Notes: a model not told the origin generated them from the sequence alone. 64,000 nt of DNA from JANXLO01 sp038231295 (GCA_038231295.1 JBBRLP010000003.1:1-64000), one strand, 5' to 3'; counted from the stretch's first letter, positions 50,165-59,326 are shown. Program-made: numbers and translations.

Positions 50165-51706
50165 ATGAACACATCGCGTTTGCAGAAGAATGCACCGCGT
50201 GCCGTGATAATCCCGGTGGCATTCGCACTCGGAGCCGCCACGGTCTTCGGTCTACGCGGCAATGCGGGTTCGCAGCAGAAATCACCGCCGGTACAGCCTC
50301 CTGCACAGGCCCTGAGTATGCAGACGGCCTTCGAGCAGGTCGCACAGAAACTGCGTCCGTCCGTCGTATTCATCAAGAGCCGACAGGCGCTCAAACAGGC
50401 TTCCTTCGGCAATCTGGAGCAGGATGACAATCAGAGCGGCGGAACTCCGTTCCGCTTCTTCCGCCAGCAGCCCGGTGGGCAGGGTGCACCGGATGCCCGG
50501 CAGTTCCGAATGCAGCCTCCCCTGTATGCGCCTCACGCGGAGGCCAGCGGCTCGGGCGTCATCATTCGCACGGATGGCTATATCCTGACCAACGACCATG
50601 TGGTGGCCGGAGCCGACAAGGTGACCGTCAAGCTGCAGGACGGACGCGAGTTCGTCGGCAAGGTGATGCGGGATTTCCGCAGTGACCTCGCGCTCATCAA
50701 GATTGACGCCAACAATCTGCCTGCCGCCGATCTCGCCGACTCCGACAAAGTCAACGTCGGGCAGTGGGCCATCGCCTTCGGCGCTCCCTTCGGCCTGAGC
50801 GATACCATGACCGTCGGCGTGGTCTCTTCGCTGAAACGGCAGGAGGCCATCGGTTCCGGCAGTGACGAGCGCTACTACTCCAGCCTCATCCAGACGGATG
50901 CCAGCATCAACCCCGGCAACTCCGGCGGGCCGCTGGTGGATGTTTACGGGCGCGTCGTAGGTATCAACGTAGCCATCGAGTCGCCGAGTGGCACCAGTGC
51001 GGGGATCGGCTTCGCCATCCCGTCGAATACGGCCCGCTACATTGCCGACTCGCTGATGACCAAAGGGCAGGTCGTGCGCGGCTATCTCGGTCTCTCCCCG
51101 GCCCCACTTACCTACAACTCTCAGCAGCGCTACGGCGTGAAAGAGGGCGCGGTCGTGACGAGTGTCATGGACGGAACTCCCGCAGCGCGAGCCGGTTTCC
51201 AGGTCGAGGATGTCATCACCCGGTTCGATAGCAAGGCCATTACCGACGATGCCGCCTTCCGTGATCTGGTCGCCCGCACACAGCCCGGCGCGTCTGTCCC
51301 GGTCGTGGTGAAGCGAGGCGACAGCGAGCAGACCCTGCACGTCACCGTCGGAACGGCTCCCGATCAGCCCGTCGCGAAGAACACTGTCCCGGCGCCTGCC
51401 ACGCCGCATGGCAAACTCGGTGTGCAGATTCTCGACGGAGCCAGTCTGGACGCGGCGACTCGCCAGCAGCTCAACCTGAAAGAGGACATCAAGAGCGGCG
51501 CGGTCATCGTCAATGTGATGCCCGGCAGCCCGGCTGCCGAAGCGGGCATCCAGCCCGGCGACGTGGTCACACGACTGAACGGCAAGACGGTCTCGAATGG
51601 AGCGCAGCTCAAAGAGATTGCAGGCAGTCTGAACTCCGGTTCCAACGTCACTGCCGTCATTCGGCGCGGGACACAGAACGTTCTGGTTCAGATCGCCGTC
51701 GAGTAG
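50165..51706 (+). CDS. htrA: HtrA/DegP-family serine protease with two PDZ domains
   Basis: Periplasmic protease and chaperone for misfolded envelope proteins. 513 residues. N-terminal hydrophobic anchor (about 11-29), a Gln/Pro-rich linker, then the trypsin-like domain with His in YILTNDHVVAGADKV (about 143), Asp in FRSDLALIKID (about 173) and Ser in INPGNSGGPLVDVYGRVVGI (about 253). PDZ1 spans about 300-395 and PDZ2 about 410-505, both with typical LGV..../G.V..V..GSPA..AGI..GDV motifs. AAGGGTAAAAACGAAA upstream supports ATG 50165. A structured leader precedes it and a 65-residue gene follows. Confidence 0.95.
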   Translation: MNTSRLQKNAPRAVIIPVAFALGAATVFGLRGNAGSQQKSPPVQPPAQALSMQTAFEQVAQKLRPSVVFIKSRQALKQASFGNLEQDDNQSGGTPFRFFRQQPGGQGAPDARQFRMQPPLYAPHAEASGSGVIIRTDGYILTNDHVVAGADKVTVKLQDGREFVGKVMRDFRSDLALIKIDANNLPAADLADSDKVNVGQWAIAFGAPFGLSDTMTVGVVSSLKRQEAIGSGSDERYYSSLIQTDASINPGNSGGPLVDVYGRVVGINVAIESPSGTSAGIGFAIPSNTARYIADSLMTKGQVVRGYLGLSPAPLTYNSQQRYGVKEGAVVTSVMDGTPAARAGFQVEDVITRFDSKAITDDAAFRDLVARTQPGASVPVVVKRGDSEQTLHVTVGTAPDQPVAKNTVPAPATPHGKLGVQILDGASLDAATRQQLNLKEDIKSGAVIVNVMPGSPAAEAGIQPGDVVTRLNGKTVSNGAQLKEIAGSLNSGSNVTAVIRRGTQNVLVQIAVE

Positions 51707-51769
51707 TTCCTGTGGGGAGAGGCGAAATAAGGCCGTCTCTCCCCCGACAACTGAAGAAAGAGTAATCCA

Positions 51770-51967
51770 ATGAACGCCATAGAGTCCGGACAAACCGACG
51801 AGAAATCGCCGGGACTGCCGGAATCGGTGCAGTATCTCTCCGACGAACAGTTTGTGCAGTGGTGCCAGCAGCACAAACTGCAAGTCTGTTCGGAGGTGAG
51901 ATCCTTCTCCGAGGAAGAGCGTACCGCGATTTTTCGCTACGCGCTCCGCAAGCATCTCGTCAACTGA
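51770..51967 (+). CDS. Small conserved-looking hypothetical protein
   Basis: 65 residues, hydrophilic: MNAIESGQTDEKSPGLPESV then QYLSDEQFVQWCQQHKLQVC and SFSEEERTAIFRYALRKHLV. No signal peptide or membrane segment. The Ala/Gln/Arg-rich helical pattern does not match a family I know. AAGAAAGAGTAATCC upstream of the ATG is a good ribosome binding site, and the gene is 63 bases after the htrA stop, so co-transcription is likely. Confidence 0.6.
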   Translation: MNAIESGQTDEKSPGLPESVQYLSDEQFVQWCQQHKLQVCSEVRSFSEEERTAIFRYALRKHLVN

Positions 51968-52136
51968 CCGCAAGTTTGAGGGTAATCGAGGCAAGGTGTC
52001 CGCAGGGATGCCTTGCCTTTTTGCGGGTATACTTCCTCATATCGCCGTACTGTCCGCACTCCCATCAGAAACCTCATTCTGTTTTGAAGCATTCGCGCTG
52101 CCTGTAGAACCATTTCCCTCAGCGAGGAGGTCTCGT

Positions 52137-53303
52137 ATGCCCGCTTTTCGTCGTTCCCTGCTGTCCGCCTTCACCCGTCAACTGTGCGCGGTCGTCCTGA
52201 CGCTATCGCTTTTCCCGGTCGTCTCCTTCGCGCAGGCGTCCAGCACAAAACCCCTCGCACTCGCGGGAACGCCGCAGGTGGTCAAGGTCGAGAATGCAGG
52301 GCTGCTCTTCACGGATAACTCCGCAGGCGTGACCGGAACGGACGCGGGCTACTCCATCCCTCTCGCGCAGGAATCGCTCTGGCTGTTCGGGGATGTCTTT
52401 TTGCAGGACCCATCGTCACCCTCAGCGGCGTCTCGTGGCGCGGTCAGCAACTGCGCCCTGCTCGCAAAGGCAGGAACGGGTGTCGCTCCCTTGCACAGCT
52501 ACACTTTCCTCACCGACCCGGCGTCCGGCGTTGCCCGGCAGGTGCTGCCTCTCCTACCCGGTGAGAGCAAAGACCTGCGATTCTGGCCCTTTGGCGGCTG
52601 GTATAGTCCGGCGGAGAAGCGTGTCTATCTCTACTATGGACAGGTACGGGTGACAGGAGGCGGGCCGTTCGATTTTCGGATCGAGGGACATGGACTGGCG
52701 TCAGCCGATGCGACCGTTCCCTCCAAAATACAGTTCACGCGGCTTCCCGCGCAGACAAAGGAGCCGCTCTGGTGGAATGATGGCAAGGAATCAACGCTGT
52801 TCGGAAGCGCCGTCATCGCCAACGCCTCCGGTGACACTCTCTACATCGTCGGGGTGCAGGAGCGAGGCGGGCGCAAGTATAGCAAACTCGCCCGAGTCCC
52901 GAAAGCGCAGATTGCCGACAGCGCCGCCTACACCTATTTCGCCGGAACCCCTTCTTCCCCACGCTGGAGCAGACAGCCCTCCGAAGCCGCCGATGTCGAG
53001 GGCCTGACCGATTTCCCCAACGAACTCTCGGTCGCCTACAACGCCTATCTGGGCGGCTATCTCGCGTTCCATTCCATCGGCGTCTCCGACCGGGCGCGGC
53101 TGTGTCTGGCCCCGACTCCCTGGGGGCCCTACCGACAGATCGGCGAGATTGCCACGCCCCATCGCGCCTTTGCAAAAGCCTTCTGTTATGCGGGCAAAGA
53201 GCATCCTGAACTGGCCGAGGAACACGGGCGAATCCTGTATATTACCTACGTAGACAGCGACCGCTACTGGCTGCATCTGCTGAAAATCACTCTTCACAGG
53301 TAA
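52137..53303 (+). CDS. DUF4185 domain secreted protein
   Basis: 388 residues. A signal peptide (about 1-34, ending VSFAQA) precedes a five-bladed-propeller-like region: ESLWLFGDVFLQ, LRFWPFGGWYSPAEKRVYLY, RIEGHGLASADA, LYIVGVQERGGRKYSKLARV and NAYLGGYLAFHSIGVSDRAR. This pattern matches DUF4185, related to glycoside hydrolase families 43/62-type propellers. Catalytic carboxylates cannot be assigned with confidence. I chose ATG 52137 with GCGAGGAGG upstream. It is convergent with the WD40-type gene; a stem-loop lies between. Confidence 0.82.
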   Translation: MPAFRRSLLSAFTRQLCAVVLTLSLFPVVSFAQASSTKPLALAGTPQVVKVENAGLLFTDNSAGVTGTDAGYSIPLAQESLWLFGDVFLQDPSSPSAASRGAVSNCALLAKAGTGVAPLHSYTFLTDPASGVARQVLPLLPGESKDLRFWPFGGWYSPAEKRVYLYYGQVRVTGGGPFDFRIEGHGLASADATVPSKIQFTRLPAQTKEPLWWNDGKESTLFGSAVIANASGDTLYIVGVQERGGRKYSKLARVPKAQIADSAAYTYFAGTPSSPRWSRQPSEAADVEGLTDFPNELSVAYNAYLGGYLAFHSIGVSDRARLCLAPTPWGPYRQIGEIATPHRAFAKAFCYAGKEHPELAEEHGRILYITYVDSDRYWLHLLKITLHR

Positions 53304-53321
53304 TCCCCTTCCACCGACAAA

Positions 53322-53356
53322 AGCCCCCTCTCCCGGCTTTTTCAGGAGAGAGGGCT
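53322..53356. terminator. Terminator between convergent DUF4185 and WD40-type genes
   Basis: AGCCCCCTCTCC / GGAGAGAGGGCT, 12-bp stem with one mismatch. On the minus strand it is followed by TTTTG, so it chiefly ends the WD40 transcript. Confidence 0.65.
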
Positions 53357-53376
53357 GGAGGGCGTTTGCCCCTTGA

Positions 53377-55497
53377 TTAGATACCGCCGTAGGTAAATGC
53401 GGAGATCGTATCGTCGGTGGTGGTGACGAGGATCTGGTCGAGGGCCTCATTGAGCGAGAAGGTGTCTACGCTCGTTCCAAGGTCAGCAGTGTAGTTCACG
53501 ACGATGGCGTTGTCCGAGGTGCGGCGGACAGTCAGGCTTCCACTTGCGCTCCCGGTATTTGCCACCCGGTTGTAGCCACCAGTAATCAACTTGGTGCCAT
53601 CGGCGGAGTAGCGGATGAAGTTGATATAGTCGGTCGTTGCAATGGTCACGGTCACCTTGCAGGTAGCGGCGTTGAAGAGGCGAATGGCTCCGAACGCACT
53701 GTCGTCGTTGCGATTATCGGTAGCGTAGCTGACTGCGAGCGTCTTGCTGTCCGGCGAGAACGAGACCCCGGTAGCGGCCAGTATCTGATTCGGGGCGGGA
53801 GCGCTAATATCGGAAGCGCCGAGCAGTTTCCCGTCCGAGAGCCGATAAATCTGGACGAAACCGTGATCGAAGGACTGCTGCGGGGTCACGACCTGCGTAT
53901 GGCCGCAGAAGGCTACCCTGGTGCCATCCGGGGAGACGGCCATCTCGTAGTAGTATTTGACGGTGGTGTTGATCTGGCCGAGTTTGCGGAAGGTGCCAGG
54001 CTCCCACTGCTCGACAACCTGCACATGATTCCCGGTCTGCGGGTCGTCGTAGCCTCGCGTTGTTACCAGGACATTCTTCCCGGCGGCGAGCAGGATCGTG
54101 CTGTATTCGACCGTAGAAATCTGTTTGGCCGGACTGCCGTTCATGTTGTAGACGAAGAGGCCGTTCGACTGAGCGCAGACAAGCTGAGTGCAGTCTTTGG
54201 TAAAGACATAGGAGTCGACATACTGGCCGACAGGTATGGGAATCGTCTGGGTGACGGCTCCGGTGACCGCGTTCGCGATCTGTAGTTTGGCATCGCCATC
54301 CGTGTAGGCGATAGCGTTGCCGTCGCCGGAGTTCACCACCCCGTAGACCGAGTTGCCCCGCTGTGTATAGTGAACGCTCACGGCGGCGGTAGTGGTCGAA
54401 ATCTGATCCACTTCGCCCAGTTCGCTCTCAAAGATCGCACTGGCCCCGTTGTTCAGCGGGACGATGGTCGTCACGGCGGAGCGATCCGTCAGTTTTTTCG
54501 ACAGAATTCGCTGCCCCGTCGCTGCTTTCCAGTTCTCCATAGCCCCGTAGAACGCCTGATTCGGGGCCGGGAAGAGGCCGCCGCTCAGGATCGTCGCGCC
54601 ATCCGGCGTATAGGCGAAAGAGCGCACTGCATTGCTTGCGCCATAGAGGGAGCTTTTCAGTGTCTTCCCGGTAATGTCCCAGAGTTCGATCTGAGCCTTC
54701 GACGTGGATGTTGGAGTCTGCTTGCCGGAGCCGCCGAGCGCAATCGTCGTGCCGTCCGGGGAGAGGCGAAGCGCCTGGAGATAGTCCAGTTTGGTCTTGA
54801 TGCTGTTTTTGAGCGTCGCGGTTGTCGGATCCCACATCTCCGCCGTCGGGGTAACCTGTGTACCGTGCGGGATAATCGTGTTATTATTGCCCGCCGCGAT
54901 AAGGGTCTTACCGTCTTTCATATAGGTCATCTCACAGACATCGCTGATAGCCGGGATAAACTTGTGCAGCGAGACGCCATCGGAGACCCGGAAGGTCTCA
55001 ATCGTGGCATGATCCACATGGTCGGAAGAGGAGAACTGCGCGGTCGCCAGTGCAAACGCTTTGCTGTCGGGGGAGAAGGCAATGGCAGTTGAATTCCAAT
55101 CGGTGGAGGTAACGGTCTGGATGTGATGGAAATCGCCCGCACTCCAGACATCCGCTTCCGCCTGAAACGCGCCGTAGTTCGTGAGGGCCGTCGCCCCACC
55201 CACCGCGATCATCTTCCCATCCGGGGAGAAGGTGACGCATTGAAGCGAGTTGCCGCTTCCGACGAGCGTTCGTACCAGTCTGCCGCTCGCTACATCCCAA
55301 ACTTTCAGCGTATTGTCCTGGGAGGCCGTGACCAGAATTGTGCCGTCGGGGGAAGTCGCCGCACAACAGTAGTGCGAAAGGAACGCGAAGTCTCCGCCGC
55401 TGCGCCAGGTGTAGGACGGGGATGTCTGCGCCTGTGCGAGGTTCATCGAGAGCAGCATAGCTCCCAGGCCAATCAGTGTTGTTTTCGTTGTCTGCAT
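53377..55497 (-). CDS. Secreted WD40/beta-propeller protein
   Basis: 706 residues. A signal peptide (about 1-22) precedes many repeats of the WD40/TolB type, e.g. YCCAATSPDGTILVTASQDN then TLKVWDVASGRLVRTL, LQCVTFSPDGKMIAVGG, and FSPDSKTLAVSYATDNRND near the end. The repeats span almost the whole protein, enough for two propellers. No catalytic domain is visible. I chose ATG 55497 with AAAGGAGATACGACC upstream; a frame extension to 55626 is not supported. It diverges from the cyclase-TIR-ATPase gene, sharing a 303-base region that carries a CRP-like palindrome. Confidence 0.87.
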   Translation of the reverse strand: MQTTKTTLIGLGAMLLSMNLAQAQTSPSYTWRSGGDFAFLSHYCCAATSPDGTILVTASQDNTLKVWDVASGRLVRTLVGSGNSLQCVTFSPDGKMIAVGGATALTNYGAFQAEADVWSAGDFHHIQTVTSTDWNSTAIAFSPDSKAFALATAQFSSSDHVDHATIETFRVSDGVSLHKFIPAISDVCEMTYMKDGKTLIAAGNNNTIIPHGTQVTPTAEMWDPTTATLKNSIKTKLDYLQALRLSPDGTTIALGGSGKQTPTSTSKAQIELWDITGKTLKSSLYGASNAVRSFAYTPDGATILSGGLFPAPNQAFYGAMENWKAATGQRILSKKLTDRSAVTTIVPLNNGASAIFESELGEVDQISTTTAAVSVHYTQRGNSVYGVVNSGDGNAIAYTDGDAKLQIANAVTGAVTQTIPIPVGQYVDSYVFTKDCTQLVCAQSNGLFVYNMNGSPAKQISTVEYSTILLAAGKNVLVTTRGYDDPQTGNHVQVVEQWEPGTFRKLGQINTTVKYYYEMAVSPDGTRVAFCGHTQVVTPQQSFDHGFVQIYRLSDGKLLGASDISAPAPNQILAATGVSFSPDSKTLAVSYATDNRNDDSAFGAIRLFNAATCKVTVTIATTDYINFIRYSADGTKLITGGYNRVANTGSASGSLTVRRTSDNAIVVNYTADLGTSVDTFSLNEALDQILVTTTDDTISAFTYGGI

Positions 55498-55633
55498 GGT
55501 CGTATCTCCTTTGATTTTAACTCGTGGTGTGTTTGTCAGGCTAGGTCTGTACACGTTCCACTTTCGTGTCGTGTGTATGAATAGAGTGTGCCATCCTTCT
55601 GCGCTGCACACCGCGAGGCGCATCACAGAAATA

Positions 55634-55649
55634 CGTGATGTGAATCACA
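55634..55649. promoter_or_regulatory. CRP/FNR-type palindrome between the WD40-type and cyclase-TIR-ATPase genes
   Basis: CGTGA-TGTGAA-TCACA, one base from the TGTGA-N6-TCACA consensus, 152 bases before the cyclase ATG and 137 bases before the WD40 ATG. The 303-base gap (55498-55800) contains no other feature I recognise. Confidence 0.5.
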
Positions 55650-55800
55650 CGGCTGTCTGTTCGTGAATTGCGGGGTCATCAGGGACCTGGGAGCGCGATT
55701 TCCCTGCACCCGAATGCCTTCACGCAGGAAAACGGACGGCAATGTGCGAACTCTGAGGCTGTACGCTGTTCAAATCTTTCTGGGCCGCCGCAGAGGAACA

Positions 55801-57840
55801 ATGTCCGATACAAGAAAATTGCCGGAGATGGAGACCGCCCATATCCTCTACATGGATATCGTCGGCTATTCGCTGCTGCGAATGCCGGAGCAGGTGCGGG
55901 CGCTGGAAGATCTGACGGCAATCCTGCGTGAGAGCGCGGAGTTTCGTCGGGCGGACGTGTGCGGCGAACTGATGCGGATACAGATCGGTGACGGCCTTGT
56001 CCTCGTGTTTCAGGACGACCCCGCTGCCCCCCTGCGCTGCGCTCTGGAGATCGCCCGTCGCCTCGTGAGTCACCCACATATCCGGCTGCGGATGGGCATC
56101 AACAGCGGCCCCGTCTATCGTATTCACGACATCAACACCAACAAAAACGTCTTCGGCGAGGGCATCAACAAGGCCGAACGGGTGATGGATGTGGGCGACG
56201 CCGGGCATATCCTCCTCTCCTACGACAGCGCGAAACGGCTGGAAGGGAACGGCGACTGGTCGGCCTTTGTTCAAGACCTGGGGGAGTGCGAAGTCAAGCA
56301 CGGCATCCGCCTGCGGATTTTCAATCTCTTCAAAGACGGGCTGGGCAATCCCCTCTCCCCGGAGCGGCTCGCCAGTGTGCGGGTTGCCCTGCTCTATCGG
56401 CGCAACGCCCATCCCGATCAAGAACTGCTCTCCATGCTCGAATCGCAACTGCTCACCAGTGGGTATCGCGTCTTCATTGACCGGCATCTGACCATCGGGC
56501 TGGAGTGGGCAAGAGAGATCGAGCGGCAGGTACGGAACGCAGACGCCGTCATTCCCCTGCTCTCCGAGTCTTCGATGCAGAGCGAAATGCTGGCCGAAGA
56601 GATTAAGATGGCCTATAATACGGCGCAGCAGCATGGCAGGCCGCGCATCCTCCCCGTCCGCGTCGGCTATACCGGCCCCCTGAGCGACGAGATCGCCGGG
56701 ATGCTGGAGCGTGTCCACTACGCGCTGTGGAAGGGGCCGGAGGACGACGAGCAACTGCTTTCGGAACTGTTTCGCGCTCTGCAAAACCTTCATGCCCCGG
56801 AGGAGCGTCTGGCCCCGCCCCCGATAGAACCTATTGGCGGCGCGGTCCCGCTGGACTCGAAATTCTGGATACTGCGGAAAACCGAAAGCGAGTTTCGGGA
56901 GGCCGTGCGCCGCTGCGACAGCATCATCCTGCTCAAGGGAGCGCGGCAGATGGGCAAGACCTCGCTGCTGGCACGCGGATTGCAGCAGGCAAAGGCGGAG
57001 GGAACCCGCTGTGTCCGCACGGATTTCCAGAAACTGAACGCGACGGACTTCGAATCCCCGGATACGCTGTTTATGGCGCTTGGGGAGATGATCGCCGATC
57101 AGCTCGATCTGGAAACCAGTCTGGAGGAGGTCTGGAAGCCGACTCGCGGCGCGAACGCAAATTTCGAGCGGTTTCTGCGCCGCGAAGTCCTTGCGAAACT
57201 CGACACGCCGCTACTCTGGGCGCTGGATGAAGTGGATCGGCTGTTCACCTGTACGTTCGCCAGTGAGATTTTCGGACTGTTTCGCTCCTGGCACAACGAA
57301 CGTTCGCTCGAACCCGATGGCCCCTGGGCGAAACTCACGCTTGCTATCGCCTACGCCACCGAGGCGCACCTATTTATTACCGACCTGAATCAGTCTCCCT
57401 TCAATGTGGGGACGCGCCTCACCCTCGAAGATTTCACGCCGGAACAGGTGGGCGATCTGAATCACCGCTATGGCAGTCCACTGCGCGACGCAGATGAGCA
57501 GCAGCGGTTCTATAGACTTCTCGGCGGTCAACCCTATCTGACACAGCGCGGGCTGAGCGAAATGGCGCTGCACCGCCTCTCCTTTCCGGCATTTCAGGCG
57601 CAGGCCGAGGAGGACGAAGGGCTGTTCAGCGACCATCTGCGCCGTTTTCTGATCCTGCTAGTGCGCGATCCCGACCTCTGCGATGTGACACGCGGGCTGC
57701 TTCAGGGACTGCCCTGCCCGACCGCCGAAAGCTTCTACCGGCTTCGCAGCGCAGGGATTCTCACCGGCAGTTCGGCCTCCGATGCCAGGATACGCTGTGA
57801 CCTGTATCAGACCTACTTCTCCCGGCATCTGCTGACGTAA
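55801..57840 (+). CDS. Nucleotidyl cyclase-like - TIR - AAA-like ATPase multidomain protein
   Basis: 679 residues, no signal or membrane segment. Residues about 12-180 form a class III cyclase homology domain: ILYMDIVGYSLL (metal Asp19), QIGDGLVLVF (Asp64) and GEGINKAERVMD (Asn123, Arg127). The lysine usually found four residues before the second Asp is replaced by Ile, so substrate choice is unclear. Residues about 190-330 form a TIR domain (SVRVALLYRRNAHPDQELL; candidate catalytic Glu in SEMLAEEIKMAY, Glu266/267). From about 360, an AAA_35-type ATPase has Walker A GARQMGKTS (Lys386) and Walker B LLWALDEVDRLF (Asp476/Glu477), then a helical C-terminus. GAGGAACA supports ATG 55801. The domain order suggests a signalling or defence ATPase. 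dtd follows 18 bases later. Confidence 0.85.
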   Translation: MSDTRKLPEMETAHILYMDIVGYSLLRMPEQVRALEDLTAILRESAEFRRADVCGELMRIQIGDGLVLVFQDDPAAPLRCALEIARRLVSHPHIRLRMGINSGPVYRIHDINTNKNVFGEGINKAERVMDVGDAGHILLSYDSAKRLEGNGDWSAFVQDLGECEVKHGIRLRIFNLFKDGLGNPLSPERLASVRVALLYRRNAHPDQELLSMLESQLLTSGYRVFIDRHLTIGLEWAREIERQVRNADAVIPLLSESSMQSEMLAEEIKMAYNTAQQHGRPRILPVRVGYTGPLSDEIAGMLERVHYALWKGPEDDEQLLSELFRALQNLHAPEERLAPPPIEPIGGAVPLDSKFWILRKTESEFREAVRRCDSIILLKGARQMGKTSLLARGLQQAKAEGTRCVRTDFQKLNATDFESPDTLFMALGEMIADQLDLETSLEEVWKPTRGANANFERFLRREVLAKLDTPLLWALDEVDRLFTCTFASEIFGLFRSWHNERSLEPDGPWAKLTLAIAYATEAHLFITDLNQSPFNVGTRLTLEDFTPEQVGDLNHRYGSPLRDADEQQRFYRLLGGQPYLTQRGLSEMALHRLSFPAFQAQAEEDEGLFSDHLRRFLILLVRDPDLCDVTRGLLQGLPCPTAESFYRLRSAGILTGSSASDARIRCDLYQTYFSRHLLT

Positions 57841-57858
57841 ACGAGAGAGGACAGAAAA

Positions 57859-58320
57859 ATGCGGGCGGTGATACAGCGGGTTTTGGAGGCAGGAGTCGTC
57901 GTTGTTGGGGGCGAAAATAGGCGTGAGGTGGGAGCGATTGGTGCGGGATTTCTGGCGATGCTCGGAGTGCATACCGACGACACTACCGCCGATTCCACCG
58001 CGCTTGCAGACAAAATCGCGGGTCTGCGCGTATTTGAGGACGAGGAGGGGAAAATGAACCGTTCTCTGCTCGAAACAGGCGGCAGCGTTCTGGTCGTCTC
58101 GAATTTCACGCTCTATGGCGACTGCCGCAAAGGACGACGGCCAAGTTTCACCGAAGCCGCGTCCGGTCAGGCCGCAGAATCTCTCTATCTGGCATTCACC
58201 GCGAATCTTGCCAGCAGGGGAGTGACCGTGCAGACCGGGGTTTTCGGGGCAAAGATGGAGGTTCGCCTGATCAACGACGGCCCCATCACGCTGCTTCTGG
58301 ACAGCCGCAAACTGTTTTGA
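57859..58320 (+). CDS. dtd: D-aminoacyl-tRNA deacylase
   Basis: Removes D-amino acids (and Gly from tRNA-Ala) from mischarged tRNA. 153 residues, slightly longer than the typical 145. It has the N-terminal MRAVIQRVLEAGVVV, the two active-site motifs SNFTLYGD (SQxxLYGD type) and NDGPIT (NxGPxT), and KGRRPSF between them. It begins 18 bases after the cyclase-TIR-ATPase gene with AGAGAGGACAGAAAA upstream, so it is likely co-transcribed with it. This pairing may be coincidental. Repeat R2 copy b follows. Confidence 0.95.
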   Translation: MRAVIQRVLEAGVVVVGGENRREVGAIGAGFLAMLGVHTDDTTADSTALADKIAGLRVFEDEEGKMNRSLLETGGSVLVVSNFTLYGDCRKGRRPSFTEAASGQAAESLYLAFTANLASRGVTVQTGVFGAKMEVRLINDGPITLLLDSRKLF

Positions 58321-58335
58321 GATGGGCAAGGGGTC

Positions 58336-58540
58336 AGCAAAGGGTTGACACCCCTCGCTACGCGGCTTCGCCGGAGCGTCCTTCGGACGAAACCCAACGC
58401 GACAAGGTTTGTTGAGCGCGATGAGTGGCCCTCACGCCATAGACGTTTCCGAAGGAAACTGGGCCGAAGGTCACCTAGCGGGGACTTCAGTCCGTCGCGC
58501 TCCTGGAATAGGCTAGATGCTTGTTCGCCTGCGTAAGGCG
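58336..58540 (+). repeat. Dispersed repeat R2, copy b
   Basis: Shares ACGCGGCTTCGCCGG, CGTTTCCGAAGGAAACTGGG, CCGAAGGTCA and CCGTCGCGCTCCT with 48938-49134. Hairpins: GTCC-TTC-GGAC, GTTTCC-GAA-GGAAAC, and a closing CGCCT-GCGTA-AGGCG at 58526-58540. It lies between dtd and the TPR gene. Confidence 0.8.
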
Positions 58541-58561
58541 AGGTAATAATACAAACTTCTC

Positions 58562-58575
58562 CCCGCTTCGGCGGG
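58562..58575 (+). other. Short stem-loop before the TPR gene
   Basis: CCCGC-TTCG-GCGGG with a stable TTCG tetraloop, followed by TT. It could end the upstream transcript or shield the ribosome binding site GAGG (58582-58585) of the next gene. Confidence 0.5.
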
Positions 58576-58592
58576 TTCTATGAGGTAAGACG

Positions 58593-59321
58593 TTGAACCA
58601 AAGAGAATCACAAGACCCTCCTGCCCCATCCGATGCACCCTCTGCACCGCGCTCTACGCGCACACGCCGCGCCGCCACAGGCAGCACACAGTCTGCCGCG
58701 CTTACCCGCGCCCGCAGTTCCGGCCCGAATCCGAAGAGTGCGGCCAGTCATTTTACACGCGGCGAAACGCACCGGCGCATGGGCCGCTACCATGCCGCCA
58801 TTCTGGAGTACCGCAAAGCGGTCGAACTAGCCCCCGATATCCCCTACTACCGATACAAGCTCGGAGACTGCTACGCGGCAGCAGGACTTGGCGGGAACGC
58901 AGTCAAGGAACTGCAATCTGCCCGCGACCTCGTTCCCTCGGATGGCTTCTATAACTTCTGGCTCGGCGACATCTATGCGCGGATGGGGCGTACTCAGGAG
59001 GCCATTGTCGCCATGCAGCAGGCGACGCTCTACGCCCCGGATGACGCCTATTTCAATATCCGCCTCGGCATGGTCTATGTTCAGTCCTGTGCGCTGCATG
59101 AGGCGGCGGACGCCTTTCGCCGCGCCATCGCGCTGGAACCGGAAAACGCCTCGTATCACTGTCTGCTCGGCGACACCTATGTTCAGCTTGGCTATGAGCG
59201 GGAGGCCCTGATGCACTTCCGCATGGCAGGTCGCCTCGATCCCTACGACGCCGCCTATGTCGAACGCGCCCGCCGACTGGTCGCGCTCGAGCCTGTCCGC
59301 CCCGGCGAGGAGACAGAGTAA
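58593..59321 (+). CDS. TPR-repeat protein
   Basis: 242 residues. The N-terminal 50 residues are Ser/Pro/Arg-rich and probably disordered. Then come about five TPR units: FTRGETHRRMGRYHAAILEY, YKLGDCYAAAGLGGNAVKEL, FWLGDIYARMGRTQEAIVAM, RLGMVYVQSCALHEAADAFR and LGDTYVQLGYEREALMHFRM. No signal peptide. The start is TTG 58593, seven bases after GAGG; no ATG fits better. It is five bases upstream of the NTF2-like gene and forms an operon with it. Confidence 0.85.
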   Translation: MNQRESQDPPAPSDAPSAPRSTRTRRAATGSTQSAALTRARSSGPNPKSAASHFTRGETHRRMGRYHAAILEYRKAVELAPDIPYYRYKLGDCYAAAGLGGNAVKELQSARDLVPSDGFYNFWLGDIYARMGRTQEAIVAMQQATLYAPDDAYFNIRLGMVYVQSCALHEAADAFRRAIALEPENASYHCLLGDTYVQLGYEREALMHFRMAGRLDPYDAAYVERARRLVALEPVRPGEETE

Positions 59322-59326
59322 CCCCC

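Noticed and set aside
50282..51994. 570-codon open frame antisense to the HtrA-type protease
   Set aside because: Antisense shadow with Arg/Asp/Gly-rich composition and no domain.
48938..58540. R2 copies considered as a CRISPR array or composite transposon ends
   Set aside because: Only two direct copies about 9.4 kb apart, no spacer periodicity, no cas or transposase genes between them, and the intervening genes are ordinary.
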